Of a DNA stretch of 64,000 bases, positions 41,411-49,860 are shown piece after piece (position 1 is the stretch's first letter; each line of letters starts with the position of its first letter). The stretch spans positions 62,001-126,000 of the forward strand of contig JADJMV010000006.1 of assembly GCA_016709445.1 (NCBI GenBank). The letters run 5' to 3'. The notes beneath the pieces were generated by a model. The model did not search any database and was not told where the DNA came from. It worked only from the letters and a program-made list of their open reading frames with translations. Made by a program: the position numbers and the translations under genes. The DNA is from Phycisphaerales bacterium (lineage in GTDB: Bacteria; Planctomycetota; Phycisphaerae; Phycisphaerales; UBA1924).

Positions 41411-43057
41411 ATGGCCGCCGCCCGCTGGGTCATCGCGATCGCACTCGCCCTCATCCTCGGCCTGCCGATGGCGATGAGCCGTCTGGCCCGCCAAACGCAC
41501 GCGGCCCCGGGGGGGGACGTCCCGACGCTGATCATCGTCACGCCCCATGTGCCGCAGATCCGTGAGGAGTTCGCCCTCGGCTTCGACGCCTGGCGCCGGC
41601 GTCACTACGGCGAGGGGGCGCACCTCGACGTCCGCACCATCGGCGGCACCAGCGAGATCATCCGCGCCCTCCAGGCCCGCTACAACTCGGCGCTCGCCGA
41701 GGGCAAGTACTCGGTCGACGACTCGGGCCAGGTGCTCATGCAGCCCGGAGCCGTCGATGTCGACCTCATGTTCGGTGGCGGCACCTACGACCACGGGCGC
41801 CTCAAGACCGGCGTCACCATCAGCGTCGAGAGGGACGGGAAGACGGCGGACCTGGTGGTCCCGATGTCCGCGCCCGCCGGCTTCGATCAGGCGCGGCTCG
41901 ACGCGTGGTTTGGCCCCAACGCCATCGGCGCAGGCAAGCTCTACGACCCAGAGCAGTACTGGATCGGCACCGCGCTCTCGGGCTTCGGCATCGTCTACAA
42001 CCGCGACCTGACCCGCCGGTTGCTCGGACGCGACGACCTGACCAGCTTCGAGGACCTCACCGATCCGCGCCTGGCGGGGTGGGTTGCCCTCGCCGATCCC
42101 CGTCAGTCCGGCTCCATTACCACCACCATCGACTCGATCCTCTCCGACTACGGCTGGGAGCGGGGCTGGCGGACGCTCCGGGCCATCGGCGCCAATGCCC
42201 GCTCCTTCACCAACTCCTCAAGCAAGCCGCCCATCGACGTCTCGCAGGGCGAGGCCGCGGCCGGACTCGCGATCGATTTCTACGGGCGCACCCAGTCGCA
42301 GATTGTCATGCGCCCGGGCGAGACACCCGAAACGGCCCGCGTCGGCTACATCGACCCGCCCGGTGAGGTCTCGATCGATGCCGACCCCATCTCGCTCCTT
42401 CGCGGCGGGCCCCACCCGGAGCTGGCGCGCCAGTTCATCGAGTTCTGCCTCTCGGACGAGGGCCAGGCGCTCTGGAATCTCCACGCCCGCTCCACACCCG
42501 CCGGCGCCGACAACCCGCGCACCACCGAGGGAGTGGAACTGGGCCCGGAGCGTTTCGAGCTGCGGCGCATGCCCGTTCGTCGAGATTTCTACGAGCGGTT
42601 CGGCGGCGCCCTGATCGACAAGGTCAACCCGTACGACGCCGCATCGAGCGTCCCCCCCGCCGGCTGGCGTTCGGCCATCGGCATCATGATGGGCGCCTTC
42701 GCCGTCGACACGCTCGACGATTGCTCGAGGGCCTGGCGGGACCTCCGCGACGCCCGCGCCCGGGGCGTCAGCCCCGACCTGATCGCGCGGGCAGAGGAGA
42801 CCTTCTTCGCGTTCCCCCAGGGCGAGCAGGTCGAGCGGCTCTGGCTCCACCTCTTCGGCCCCGGCGCGCCCACGCTCCCCGACGACGCCAAGCTGCCCTT
42901 CACGTCCGAGAACTATCGGGCGATCCGCAACACATGGAAGGACCCCGCCATCGAATCGCGCCTCGCCATCGTGTACGCCCAAGCGTTCGCCGAGAACTAT
43001 GGGCATGTCTCCGACCTCCTCACCGACGCTCCGTCCGCAACCACCGCTCAACGCTGA
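41411..43057 (+). CDS. Extracellular solute-binding protein, iron/thiamine-type ABC transporter fold
   Basis: 548 residues. Signal-anchor (VIAIALALILGLPMAMSRLA), then a two-lobed periplasmic binding fold with LIIVTPHVPQIREEFALGFD, GTALSGFGIVYNRDLTRRLL, LADPRQSGSITTTIDSILSD and the domain-2 element ELARQFIEFCLSDEGQALW, as in AfuA-type ferric-ion binders. An extra C-terminal helical part of about 140 residues is unusual. No permease or ATPase gene is adjacent; pyruvate kinase follows 7 bases later. It may bind a metal, phosphate ester or small organic solute; the ligand is not determinable. Confidence 0.85.
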   Translation: MAAARWVIAIALALILGLPMAMSRLARQTHAAPGGDVPTLIIVTPHVPQIREEFALGFDAWRRRHYGEGAHLDVRTIGGTSEIIRALQARYNSALAEGKYSVDDSGQVLMQPGAVDVDLMFGGGTYDHGRLKTGVTISVERDGKTADLVVPMSAPAGFDQARLDAWFGPNAIGAGKLYDPEQYWIGTALSGFGIVYNRDLTRRLLGRDDLTSFEDLTDPRLAGWVALADPRQSGSITTTIDSILSDYGWERGWRTLRAIGANARSFTNSSSKPPIDVSQGEAAAGLAIDFYGRTQSQIVMRPGETPETARVGYIDPPGEVSIDADPISLLRGGPHPELARQFIEFCLSDEGQALWNLHARSTPAGADNPRTTEGVELGPERFELRRMPVRRDFYERFGGALIDKVNPYDAASSVPPAGWRSAIGIMMGAFAVDTLDDCSRAWRDLRDARARGVSPDLIARAEETFFAFPQGEQVERLWLHLFGPGAPTLPDDAKLPFTSENYRAIRNTWKDPAIESRLAIVYAQAFAENYGHVSDLLTDAPSATTAQR

Positions 43058-43064
43058 AAGGCCC

Positions 43065-44636
43065 ATGACTACGGCCGCGCCCGCCGATCTCCCCGTCCGC
43101 TCCGAACGTCCCTCGCTCACGAAGGTGCTCGCCACCCTCGGCCCGGCGAGTGATTCGCCGGAGACAATCACCAAGCTGGTGCAGGCGGGCGTGAGCCTGT
43201 TCCGGCTGAACTTCTCCCATGGCTCGCTCGAAGACCATGCGCGGCGTCTGGACGCGGTCCGCATGGTCGCCCGCACGCTCCGACGCCCGCTCGCAGTCCT
43301 CGGCGACCTCCAGGGCCCCAAGATCCGCGTCGGGCTCATGCCCAAGGGGGGCCTCGATATCTCCACCGGCTCCACCGTTGCCCTGCGCCTCGGCGTGCCC
43401 GAGGGCTTCGTGGAGACCGACGGCGCCGGTGAGCCCCGTGTCGTGCTGCCCTTTGAGTATGAGCCGCTCGCCCGCGAGGTCCTGCCCGGTCACCGGGTGC
43501 TGATCAACGACGGGTCCATCCGAATGCTCGCCGTCGAGCGCGATCCCGATCGCGGCGAGCTTGTCTGCCGTGTCACGTCCGGCGGGCTGGTCACCACCCG
43601 CAAGGGGATCAACCTCCCCGACTCCGACCTCTCCGCCCCGGCGATCACCGAGCGCGACTGGGAGTGCGTGGAGTGGGCCGTCGCCCATGGCGTCGATCTG
43701 CTCGCGCTGTCCTTCGTCAGGCAGGCCGCGGAGGTGCTTGAGCTGAAGCAGCGCCTCGCCGGCATGTGCCCCATCAGCCCCGACGAGAAGGACGACGAGC
43801 TGGGCTCGACGATCCCCGTCGTGGCCAAGATCGAGAAGCCCCAGGCACTCGAGGCGATCGACGAGATCGTGCAGGCGGCCGACGCGATCATGGTCGCCCG
43901 CGGCGACCTCGGCGTCGAGATGGATATCGCCCGTGTGCCCATCGCGCAGAAGGCGATCATCAAGTCGTGCTCGCGGTTCGGCAAGCCGTGCATCGTCGCC
44001 ACGCAGATGCTCGAGTCGATGATCGAGAGCCCGATGCCGACCCGTGCCGAGGCCACCGACGTCGCCAACGCCGTGCTCGACGGCGCCGGCTGCCTCATGC
44101 TCAGCGCCGAGACCGCGACGGGCAAGCACCCCGTCCTCGTGGTCGACACCATGCGCAGGATCGCGCTGGCTGCCGAGGACCACCTCGCCTCACTGCCCGC
44201 GAGCCCAAGCGCCCCGCAGCAGCTCCAGCAGGAGCGCTACCGGACGGCCGCCCTCGCCCACGGCGCATGGCACATCGCCAACGACGTCGGAGCCGAGTTG
44301 ATCGTCTGCTGGTCGCAGGCCGGCGGCGGAGCCCGCTACCTCTCCCAGAATGACTTCCGCGTCCCCATCATCGCCTACACCTCGAGCATCAAGGCGGCCC
44401 GACGCATGGCCCTGCTCCGGGGCGTGACCGCCATCCGCGCCGAGCCGCCCCCCTCGGGACGCCTGTCCGATTGGAACGAGATGGTCGACCGCGACCTCGT
44501 GACCCGCGGCTGGGCCGAGCACGGCACCCCGATCGTCCTCGTCGCCGGCAAGCCCCTGGGCAAGTCCAAGGTGACCACCTCCGTCGCCGTCCACTACGTG
44601 GGCTACTACACCGGCTTCCGCACCCACGACGTCTAG
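43065..44636 (+). CDS. pyk: Pyruvate kinase
   Basis: 523-residue glycolytic enzyme that makes pyruvate and ATP from phosphoenolpyruvate. It has KVLATLGPASDSPETI, RLNFSHGSLEDH, GDLQGPKIRVG, the active-site signature VVAKIEKPQALEAIDEIV, then MVARGDLGVEM, CIVATQMLESMIESPMPTRA and LSAETATGKHP, and a complete C-terminal domain. ATG 43065 is chosen because it gives the family start and follows GAAAGG, 7 bases after the solute-binding gene; the frame is open to 42999. The coupling to a solute-binding protein is unusual. Confidence 0.96.
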   Translation: MTTAAPADLPVRSERPSLTKVLATLGPASDSPETITKLVQAGVSLFRLNFSHGSLEDHARRLDAVRMVARTLRRPLAVLGDLQGPKIRVGLMPKGGLDISTGSTVALRLGVPEGFVETDGAGEPRVVLPFEYEPLAREVLPGHRVLINDGSIRMLAVERDPDRGELVCRVTSGGLVTTRKGINLPDSDLSAPAITERDWECVEWAVAHGVDLLALSFVRQAAEVLELKQRLAGMCPISPDEKDDELGSTIPVVAKIEKPQALEAIDEIVQAADAIMVARGDLGVEMDIARVPIAQKAIIKSCSRFGKPCIVATQMLESMIESPMPTRAEATDVANAVLDGAGCLMLSAETATGKHPVLVVDTMRRIALAAEDHLASLPASPSAPQQLQQERYRTAALAHGAWHIANDVGAELIVCWSQAGGGARYLSQNDFRVPIIAYTSSIKAARRMALLRGVTAIRAEPPPSGRLSDWNEMVDRDLVTRGWAEHGTPIVLVAGKPLGKSKVTTSVAVHYVGYYTGFRTHDV

Positions 44637-44644
44637 CGCCCCCC

Positions 44645-44650
44645 TACGAT
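44645..44650 (+). promoter_or_regulatory. TANNNT box abutting the thiS start
   Basis: TACGAT, then 5 bases, then ATG 44656; no Shine-Dalgarno sequence in the 19-base gap after pyk. Confidence 0.45.
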
Positions 44651-44655
44651 CCGCC

Positions 44656-44856
44656 ATGCGGATCACCGTCAATGCCGAACCCCGCGACGTCCCCGACCAT
44701 CTGACGCTCGAGGCCCTCATCCGCGATCTCGAACTCCACAAGGCGCCCTGCGCCGCCGAGGTCAACCGCACCCTGATCCCCAAGAAGCGGCACCCCGAGC
44801 ACGAACTCCGCGAGGGCGACACCGTCGAGCTCGTCACCCTCGTCGGCGGCGGCTGA
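44656..44856 (+). CDS. thiS: Sulfur carrier protein ThiS
   Basis: 66-residue ubiquitin-like sulfur carrier for the thiazole half of thiamine. It begins MRITVNAEPRDVPDHLTLEA and ends ELVTLVGGG; the C-terminal Gly-Gly, which becomes the thiocarboxylate after adenylation by ThiF, is present. thiG follows after 27 bases. No thiF, thiH, thiO or thiE is in the window, so the other enzymes must be encoded elsewhere. No TPP riboswitch can fit in the 19 bases upstream. Confidence 0.9.
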   Translation: MRITVNAEPRDVPDHLTLEALIRDLELHKAPCAAEVNRTLIPKKRHPEHELREGDTVELVTLVGGG

Positions 44857-44872
44857 CCGCTCCGGGCTCCCC

Positions 44873-44878
44873 TACCCT
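44873..44878 (+). promoter_or_regulatory. TANNNT box abutting the thiG start
   Basis: TACCCT, then 5 bases, then ATG 44884, in the short gap after thiS. It could let thiG be transcribed apart from thiS. Confidence 0.4.
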
Positions 44879-44883
44879 TGCGC

Positions 44884-45732
44884 ATGACCACGACCCACAC
44901 CGCCGAGCCCGGGCTCGCCCCGTTCTCGATCGCCGGCCGCACGTTCAGCTCCCGCCTCTTCGTCGGCACCGGCAAGTACCGCGACTACGCCACGATGCAG
45001 ACCGCCCTGGATGCCGCCGGGTGCGACGTGGTCACGGTCGCCGTCCGGCGCGAGCGGCTCTACAACGAGCGCGGCGAGTCGCTCCTCGACGCTCTCGACA
45101 CGTCGCGCTACACGATCCTCCCCAACACCGCCGGCTGCTTCAGCGCCGACGACGCCGTCCGCGTCGCCCGCCTCGGGCGCGAACTTCTCGACCAGCTCGG
45201 CAACCCCGGCGCCTCGTGGGTCAAGCTCGAGGTCCTCGGCGACAAGAAGACCCTGCTCCCCGATCCCGTCGGCACGCTCGAAGCCACCCGCGAACTCGTC
45301 GCCGACGGCTTCCAGGTGCTCTGCTACTCCAGCGACGACCCCATCTCCGCGGCCCGCATCAAGGACGCCGGCGCCGCCAGCGTCATGCCCGCCGGATCGC
45401 CCATCGGCTCCGGCCAGGGCGTCCTCAACCGCAGCAACATCGTGCTCTGCCTCGAAGCGCTCAAGCGAGGCGATCCCGCCTACCCCGTCATCGTCGATGC
45501 GGGCGTGGGGGCCGCCAGCGACGTCTCGATCGCGATGGAACTCGGCGCCGACGGCGTCCTGCTCAACACCGCCATCGCCCATGCCAAGGACGCCGTCATG
45601 ATGGCCCACGCCATGCGCAAGGCCTGCGAAGCCGGGCGCCAAAGCTACCTCGCCGGGCGCATCGAGAAAAAGCTCTACGCCACCGCCTCCAGCCCGTTCG
45701 AAGGGGCGATCAGCTACATCCCGGGCGAATAG
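44884..45732 (+). CDS. thiG: Thiazole synthase ThiG
   Basis: 282-residue TIM-barrel enzyme that joins deoxyxylulose phosphate, dehydroglycine and ThiS sulfur to make the thiazole phosphate. It has RTFSSRLFVGTGKYRDYATM, TVAVRRERL, LPNTAGCFSADDAVR, the Schiff-base Lys in WVKLEVLGDKKTLLPDP, MPAGSPIGSGQGVLN and VIVDAGVGAASDVSIAMELG. ATG 44884 is preferred to TTG 44878 because of the TANNNT box 5 bases upstream. It is convergent with the PrsW gene, 160 bases away. Confidence 0.95.
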   Translation: MTTTHTAEPGLAPFSIAGRTFSSRLFVGTGKYRDYATMQTALDAAGCDVVTVAVRRERLYNERGESLLDALDTSRYTILPNTAGCFSADDAVRVARLGRELLDQLGNPGASWVKLEVLGDKKTLLPDPVGTLEATRELVADGFQVLCYSSDDPISAARIKDAGAASVMPAGSPIGSGQGVLNRSNIVLCLEALKRGDPAYPVIVDAGVGAASDVSIAMELGADGVLLNTAIAHAKDAVMMAHAMRKACEAGRQSYLAGRIEKKLYATASSPFEGAISYIPGE

Positions 45733-45892
45733 CGATACCGTTCCGAGGGGACAGACGGCAGAACGCGACATCACGAAGGAGGATCAAGGGCTCGGGGGCG
45801 GATGCCGGAGCGGGGGTGACGAACGCACGCCATCGCGTCCGACGCCGCTCCGTGCGGCCCTTTCGCGTTTCCGCCGGTCGCGGCCGTGCCGC

Positions 45893-46630
45893 TCAGACGT
45901 CGCAGTCCGTCGCCCGCGCCAGCAGGGCCGCGGTCATCCGACAGCCCTCGCCGACGAGTGCGCGGTACGCCACCAACCCCACCAGCATCAGCCCGATCGC
46001 GGCCGCGGTGTGCCAGGCTCGGAACGACTGCGTCGCCTGGTACGCGTTCGCCGCGTCAAACGCGACGAGATCCCAGAGTGTGTGCAGCATCATCGCCGCG
46101 AGCAGGCAGGCGACGATCGTGCCGGGCGCCCGCCTCGATCGCAGCACGAGCAGCCCGATCCCAAAGCCCCCGATCCCGCCGAACACCAGGTGTCCCGCTA
46201 GCCGGATCGGCTCCTGCATCGGGAGCAGCATCGTTGGCCCCCCATCTCGGAGCACCGCGACCGATTCCTCCAACGCCGCCCCCAGCCCCGCGAACGATCC
46301 ATACACCAGCCCGTCGATCGGCTCGTCAAAGATCCGCCGCGCCGTGAGCGCGATCAGCAGCACCACGCCGAACTTCGAGAGTTCCTCGGTGAGCCCGGCC
46401 ATGGCCGAGATCTGCAGGTCCGACACGCGAGTCCCCGAGGCGTCGCCCGCGAGGATCGCCGCCACCTGCACCCGCCCGGCAAGGTACATCCCGGCGGCGC
46501 CGAGCCCCACCGTGAGCAGCAGCATCGAGGGCGGCTCCTTGCGATACAGGTCGTAGCGAACAACGATCCAGGCAATGACCGCCGCGCACGCCGCCAACGC
46601 CCCGTAGAGCAGCAACGCCGAGAGCAGCAA
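45893..46630 (-). CDS. PrsW-family intramembrane metalloprotease
   Basis: 245-residue membrane protein with about seven segments. Family motifs: Glu-Glu in GLTEELSKFGVVLL, a second acidic pair in GAALEESVAVLRDGG, and His in MMLHTLWDLVAF. PrsW proteases cut single-span substrates such as anti-sigma factors; the target here is unknown. The start is taken as TTG 46630, which follows AAAGGGGGG; the ORF is open to 47347 but that part overlaps the next gene in another frame. It lies 35 bases after the phosphatase-like gene, probably in the same operon. Confidence 0.82.
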   Translation of the reverse strand: MLLSALLLYGALAACAAVIAWIVVRYDLYRKEPPSMLLLTVGLGAAGMYLAGRVQVAAILAGDASGTRVSDLQISAMAGLTEELSKFGVVLLIALTARRIFDEPIDGLVYGSFAGLGAALEESVAVLRDGGPTMLLPMQEPIRLAGHLVFGGIGGFGIGLLVLRSRRAPGTIVACLLAAMMLHTLWDLVAFDAANAYQATQSFRAWHTAAAIGLMLVGLVAYRALVGEGCRMTAALLARATDCDV

Positions 46631-46665
46631 ATCCCCGCCCCCCTTTCTCCGCGGGCCGGCCGGCC

Positions 46666-47225
46666 CTAGCGCCCGATCACCCGCCGCGCCGCGTCTTCCA
46701 TGTCGGGCGTCTTCATCCCCGCGGCCTTGCCCGCCGCGATCGCCTCTTCTGTCGGCATGCCCTTCTCCAGCGCCAGATACGCCGCCCACAGACCGCCGAC
46801 CCGGTTCGACGAACCGCAATGCAGCAGGATCGGCCCCTTCGTCTCCCGTGTCGCCTGGATGAACTTCTTGACGTCCATCGAGTTGAAGCTGGCCGGCGAG
46901 ACCGGGATGTGCACGTATTGCATCCCCAGCGCCTCCACCTTCGCCCGCTCTTCGAAGCCCGGCTTGTCGCCGCCCTCGTGGGTGCGCATATCGATCACCA
47001 TCGCGCCCCCATCGCCCCCGAACTGTTCCAGCGACGCCTCGGTCGGCTGCCCGGCAAAGGTGAACTGCCCAGAGCGCGTCACGTTCTTCACGCCCTCCCA
47101 TCCGCTGATCGGCTCCGCCATCGTCACGACCTCCGCCCGCTTGGACCCCGCACATCCCCCCCAGCCGCACGCCACGGTGGCGCGACCAACCCCAACGCCA
47201 GACCCCCCAGAATCGCTTGCCGCAT
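46666..47225 (-). CDS. Secreted or lipid-anchored PTP-like phosphatase (DUF442/BLH type), frame change in the signal region
   Basis: The in-frame part from MAEPISGWEGVKNVTRSGQF (ATG 47121) to the stop at 46666 is a phosphatase-fold domain of the DUF442/beta-lactamase-hydrolase type. Its P-loop is LLHCGSSNRVGG (Cys-x4-Arg), with an Asp/His-rich loop before it (MVIDMRTHEGGDKPG). Upstream, GGAGG lies 6 bases before ATG 47225, which opens a signal peptide MRQAILGGLALGLVAPPWRA in a different frame. One more G in the run of seven at 47156-47162 would join the two as ...RAAGGGCAGSKRAEVVTMAEP, a lipoprotein-like start. The true start is therefore probably 47225. Confidence 0.75.
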
Positions 47226-47382
47226 CGCAAACCTCCACGCCCCCCGCACCCTCGGGGCATCATGCCGCGCTTCCGCCGTCCACGCAAGCCACCGACGCTC
47301 CCGGCGCCCGCGCCGGCCCCGCGGTCCCCCGGGCCCGCGGAGGGCATAGCATCACCCCGGGGGTTGAAGGAGCGCGGAGAAG

Positions 47383-47826
47383 TTGGACATCGTCAATCAG
47401 CCACCTCAGGTCGCTATCCACTCGCCGAGCAACCCGAGATTTGGCTCGACCGCGATCACTCGGGGTATTAGGGTCGAGGCGCATCCGGTCCGGATGGAGG
47501 ACCAGTCCGACCCCACCAGCCGAAAGTACGTCTTCGGCTACCGGATCGTCATCACCAACCAGAGCGATCAGGCGATCCAGGTGATGGGTCGCCGCTGGCT
47601 CATCATCGATTCGGCCGGCCGCGAACGCGAGGTGCGGGGCGAGGGCGTCGTCGGCCAGCAGCCGGTGCTCCAGCCCGGTGAACACTTCGAGTATTCCAGC
47701 TTCTGCCCGCTGCCCACCCCCTGGGGCACCATGGAGGGCAGCTACCTCATCCACGGCGAGAGCGGCTCCTTCGCCGCCACGATCGGCCGTTTCTACCTCG
47801 TCTGGAACCAAGACGACCAGCCCTGA
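47383..47826 (+). CDS. apaG: ApaG domain protein
   Basis: 147-residue fibronectin-III-like ApaG protein, soluble. It has YVFGYRIVITNQSDQAIQVM, GRRWLIIDSAGREREVRGEG, VVGQQPVLQPGEHFEYSSFC and GTMEGSYLIHGESGSFAATI, covering the whole family. ApaG is linked to cobalt/magnesium tolerance in enterobacteria, with an unclear mechanism. TTG 47383 follows CGGAGAAG, and TAGCAT at 47347-47352 may be its -10 box, so this gene has a normal short leader. The amidase gene follows 6 bases later, so the two are probably one transcript. Confidence 0.93.
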   Translation: MDIVNQPPQVAIHSPSNPRFGSTAITRGIRVEAHPVRMEDQSDPTSRKYVFGYRIVITNQSDQAIQVMGRRWLIIDSAGREREVRGEGVVGQQPVLQPGEHFEYSSFCPLPTPWGTMEGSYLIHGESGSFAATIGRFYLVWNQDDQP

Positions 47827-47832
47827 CCGGGA

Positions 47833-48954
47833 ATGCCCATGACCGCACGGCTCGCACCGTTCACCTCGGCGCTGCTCCTCCTCGCCGCCGGCTGTGCCTC
47901 GCCCCGCCCCGCGTCAGAGCCAGAAACCAAATCCGCCGCGGACACCTCGCACGCCGCCGCCGACCTCGCCCGGCCCGGCCAGGAACTCGCCCGGCGTGGC
48001 GACGAGATCGTCGTCTGCGGCCGGCTCTTCCACACCGGCGTGCCCGTCGTGCTCTGGACCGACCCCGGCGGCTACGACGCCTACCGCACAGAACGCCGCT
48101 TCGCCAAGTGGGACGAGGCCGCCTGGGCCCCCGGCGCCGGCCCCGAGACGCCCACCCGATACGGCGTCCGCGCCGCCGGCCTCAGCGACGACGAACTCCA
48201 ACGCGTCCGAGGCGGCGGCTGGTCGCTCGACGAACTCCGCCAACACGTCGACCAGTTCGTCATCCACTACGACGCCGCGGGAACCAGCCGCCAGTGCTTC
48301 AAGATCCTGCAAGATGTTCGGGGCCTCTCCGTCCACTTCATGATCGATCTCGACGGCACGATCTACCAGACGCTCGACGTCAAGGAGCGCGCCTGGCACG
48401 CCACCATCGCCAACGACCGCTCCGTGGGCGTCGAGATCGCCAATATCGGCGCCTACCCCCCCGACAAGACCGAGACGCTGCGCCAGTGGTACACGCGCGA
48501 TCCCTTGGGCACGCGCGTCACGCTTCCCGGCTGGCTCGGTGACGGCGGTATCCGCACCCCGGAGTTCATCGCCCGCCCCGCCCGCGTCGAGCCCGTCGAA
48601 GGCGAAATCCAGGGCCAGCGTCTGGTGCAGTACGACCTGACCGATGCGCAGTACAACGCCCTGATCCACCTGACGGCCGCGCTGTGCACCGTGCTGCCGG
48701 AGATCAGGTGCGACTGCCCGCGCGACACCGCGGGCAACCCCATCCGCCGCGTCCTGACCGAGCAAGAGTTCGCGGGCTACCACGGCTTGCTCGGCCACTA
48801 CCACATCCAGGCCAACAAGACCGACCCGGGCCCGGCGTTCGATTGGGACCGGGTGCTCGTTGGCGCCCGCAACCTCTTACGGGCGTCCGACCATTCGACG
48901 CCCCTGGTGCCCGCGGCCGGACGAATTGCCGAGCCCAGGCCGTCTCGCCCGTGA
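47833..48954 (+). CDS. N-acetylmuramoyl-L-alanine amidase (Amidase_2) lipoprotein
   Basis: 373 residues. The lipoprotein signal TSALLLLAAGCASPRPASEP ends at a lipobox Cys. The zinc amidase domain has FVIHYDAAGTSRQCFKIL (His ligand), VHFMIDLDGTIYQTLD, RAWHATIANDRSVGVEIANI (His ligand) and a late GHYHIQANKTDPGPAFDW (His/Asp ligands). It cuts the bond between MurNAc and the stem peptide and acts in the periplasm, for peptidoglycan remodelling or recycling. An extra loop of about 80 residues lies between the second His and the last motif. ATG 47839 is an alternative start. The spacing suggests co-transcription with apaG. Confidence 0.9.
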   Translation: MPMTARLAPFTSALLLLAAGCASPRPASEPETKSAADTSHAAADLARPGQELARRGDEIVVCGRLFHTGVPVVLWTDPGGYDAYRTERRFAKWDEAAWAPGAGPETPTRYGVRAAGLSDDELQRVRGGGWSLDELRQHVDQFVIHYDAAGTSRQCFKILQDVRGLSVHFMIDLDGTIYQTLDVKERAWHATIANDRSVGVEIANIGAYPPDKTETLRQWYTRDPLGTRVTLPGWLGDGGIRTPEFIARPARVEPVEGEIQGQRLVQYDLTDAQYNALIHLTAALCTVLPEIRCDCPRDTAGNPIRRVLTEQEFAGYHGLLGHYHIQANKTDPGPAFDWDRVLVGARNLLRASDHSTPLVPAAGRIAEPRPSRP

Positions 48955-49026
48955 AGCCCCGGGACGTGAGCAGGCCCCACCCGCTCGCCGATTGCTCGCG
49001 CGGCGTCCGTGACACACGTGATGGAC

Positions 49027-49049
49027 GCCATCGAGCGAGCCGAACGCGA
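49027..49049 (+). repeat. Direct repeat, copy 1 (23 bp)
   Basis: GCCATCGAGCGAGCCGAACG plus CGA matches 51220-51242 at 22 of 23 positions. It follows an ATG (49021) in the same register as at the second copy (51214), giving MDAIERAERE here and MRAIERAERD there. It may be the broken beginning of a duplicated small gene, cut off at the end of the phosphoesterase gene. Confidence 0.55.
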
Positions 49050-49080
49050 GGCCGCCGCCGCCCATCCGGGACCGGGGGGT

Positions 49081-49860
49081 CTATCCCGCCGATCGGGGTG
49101 CTGCCTCGCGGCGCGCCACCGCGAACGAACCATCCTCGCCGACGAGCCATTCCACGATCTCAAGGCCAGACTCAGCCACATCAATGAGGAGAAATGAGTT
49201 CCGTTCGCCCCGCACCCGACTCGACGCGCTCGTACCGCTATGCACATGCAACACGCCATCGATCAAGCGCCACCCGGTCCGGTGCAAGTGCCCCGAGAGC
49301 ACCGCCCCGATGCCGCTCTCGGCCATCATCGAGAGCATCGCGGCGCCCCGTCCGAGCCGGCGGAATCCGTGCCGGGGCTCGAACAACACCGGCGGGTGGT
49401 GGACCACGAGCGCCCCGAACGCTCCCGGCGAGCGCGTCTGGAACCAGGCCCGCGCGTCCGCAATCGCCCGGGGGGAAACCCGGCCGTGGGCCCAATTCCA
49501 GTGCGGCCCCCAAGGCCGGGCCGAGTTCAATCCGAGCACCGCGATTTCGTTGTCCGCGAACCGGTCCCGGGAGACCCGACCGATCGTGCGCCGGTAACGG
49601 CAGAACGGGCGGACGAACCGGGCGAACGGGTTTGCGCGGGGTATGTCATGATTCCCCGGCACCGCCAACAGAGGGCCGCGGAGCCGACGCAGAAACGTCT
49701 CGGCCTCCCGAAACTCGTCCCAACTCCCACGCTGTGTGAAATCCCCCGCGATCACCGTCAGGTCGGGGGCGGCCGCGCCCAACGCCGCCTCGAGCGCCCG
49801 CAGGCAGTCGGGCGCCGCCGCCCCGAAATGCAGGTCCGAGATGAGGGCCAGTCTACGCAT
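49081..49860 (-). CDS. Calcineurin-like metallophosphoesterase
   Basis: 259-residue dinuclear metal phosphoesterase of the Icc/CpdA type. The five motifs are in order: ALISDLHFGA, TVIAGDFTQRG, AVPGNHDIPR, LVVHHPPVLF and LSGHLHRTGW, so the active site is complete. No signal peptide or membrane segment is seen. Its first codons overlap the last of the lipid-kinase gene by 8 bases (GATGCGTAG), so they are translationally coupled. Substrates of this family range from cAMP to phospholipid headgroups; the coupling to a lipid kinase hints at phospholipid turnover but does not prove it. Confidence 0.9.
   Translation of the reverse strand: MRRLALISDLHFGAAAPDCLRALEAALGAAAPDLTVIAGDFTQRGSWDEFREAETFLRRLRGPLLAVPGNHDIPRANPFARFVRPFCRYRRTIGRVSRDRFADNEIAVLGLNSARPWGPHWNWAHGRVSPRAIADARAWFQTRSPGAFGALVVHHPPVLFEPRHGFRRLGRGAAMLSMMAESGIGAVLSGHLHRTGWRLIDGVLHVHSGTSASSRVRGERNSFLLIDVAESGLEIVEWLVGEDGSFAVARREAAPRSAG

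Noticed and set aside
45021..46556. 511-codon plus-strand ORF across thiG and PrsW
   Set aside because: Arg-rich out-of-frame shadow of thiG that then runs antisense to PrsW. It has no start signal or motif.
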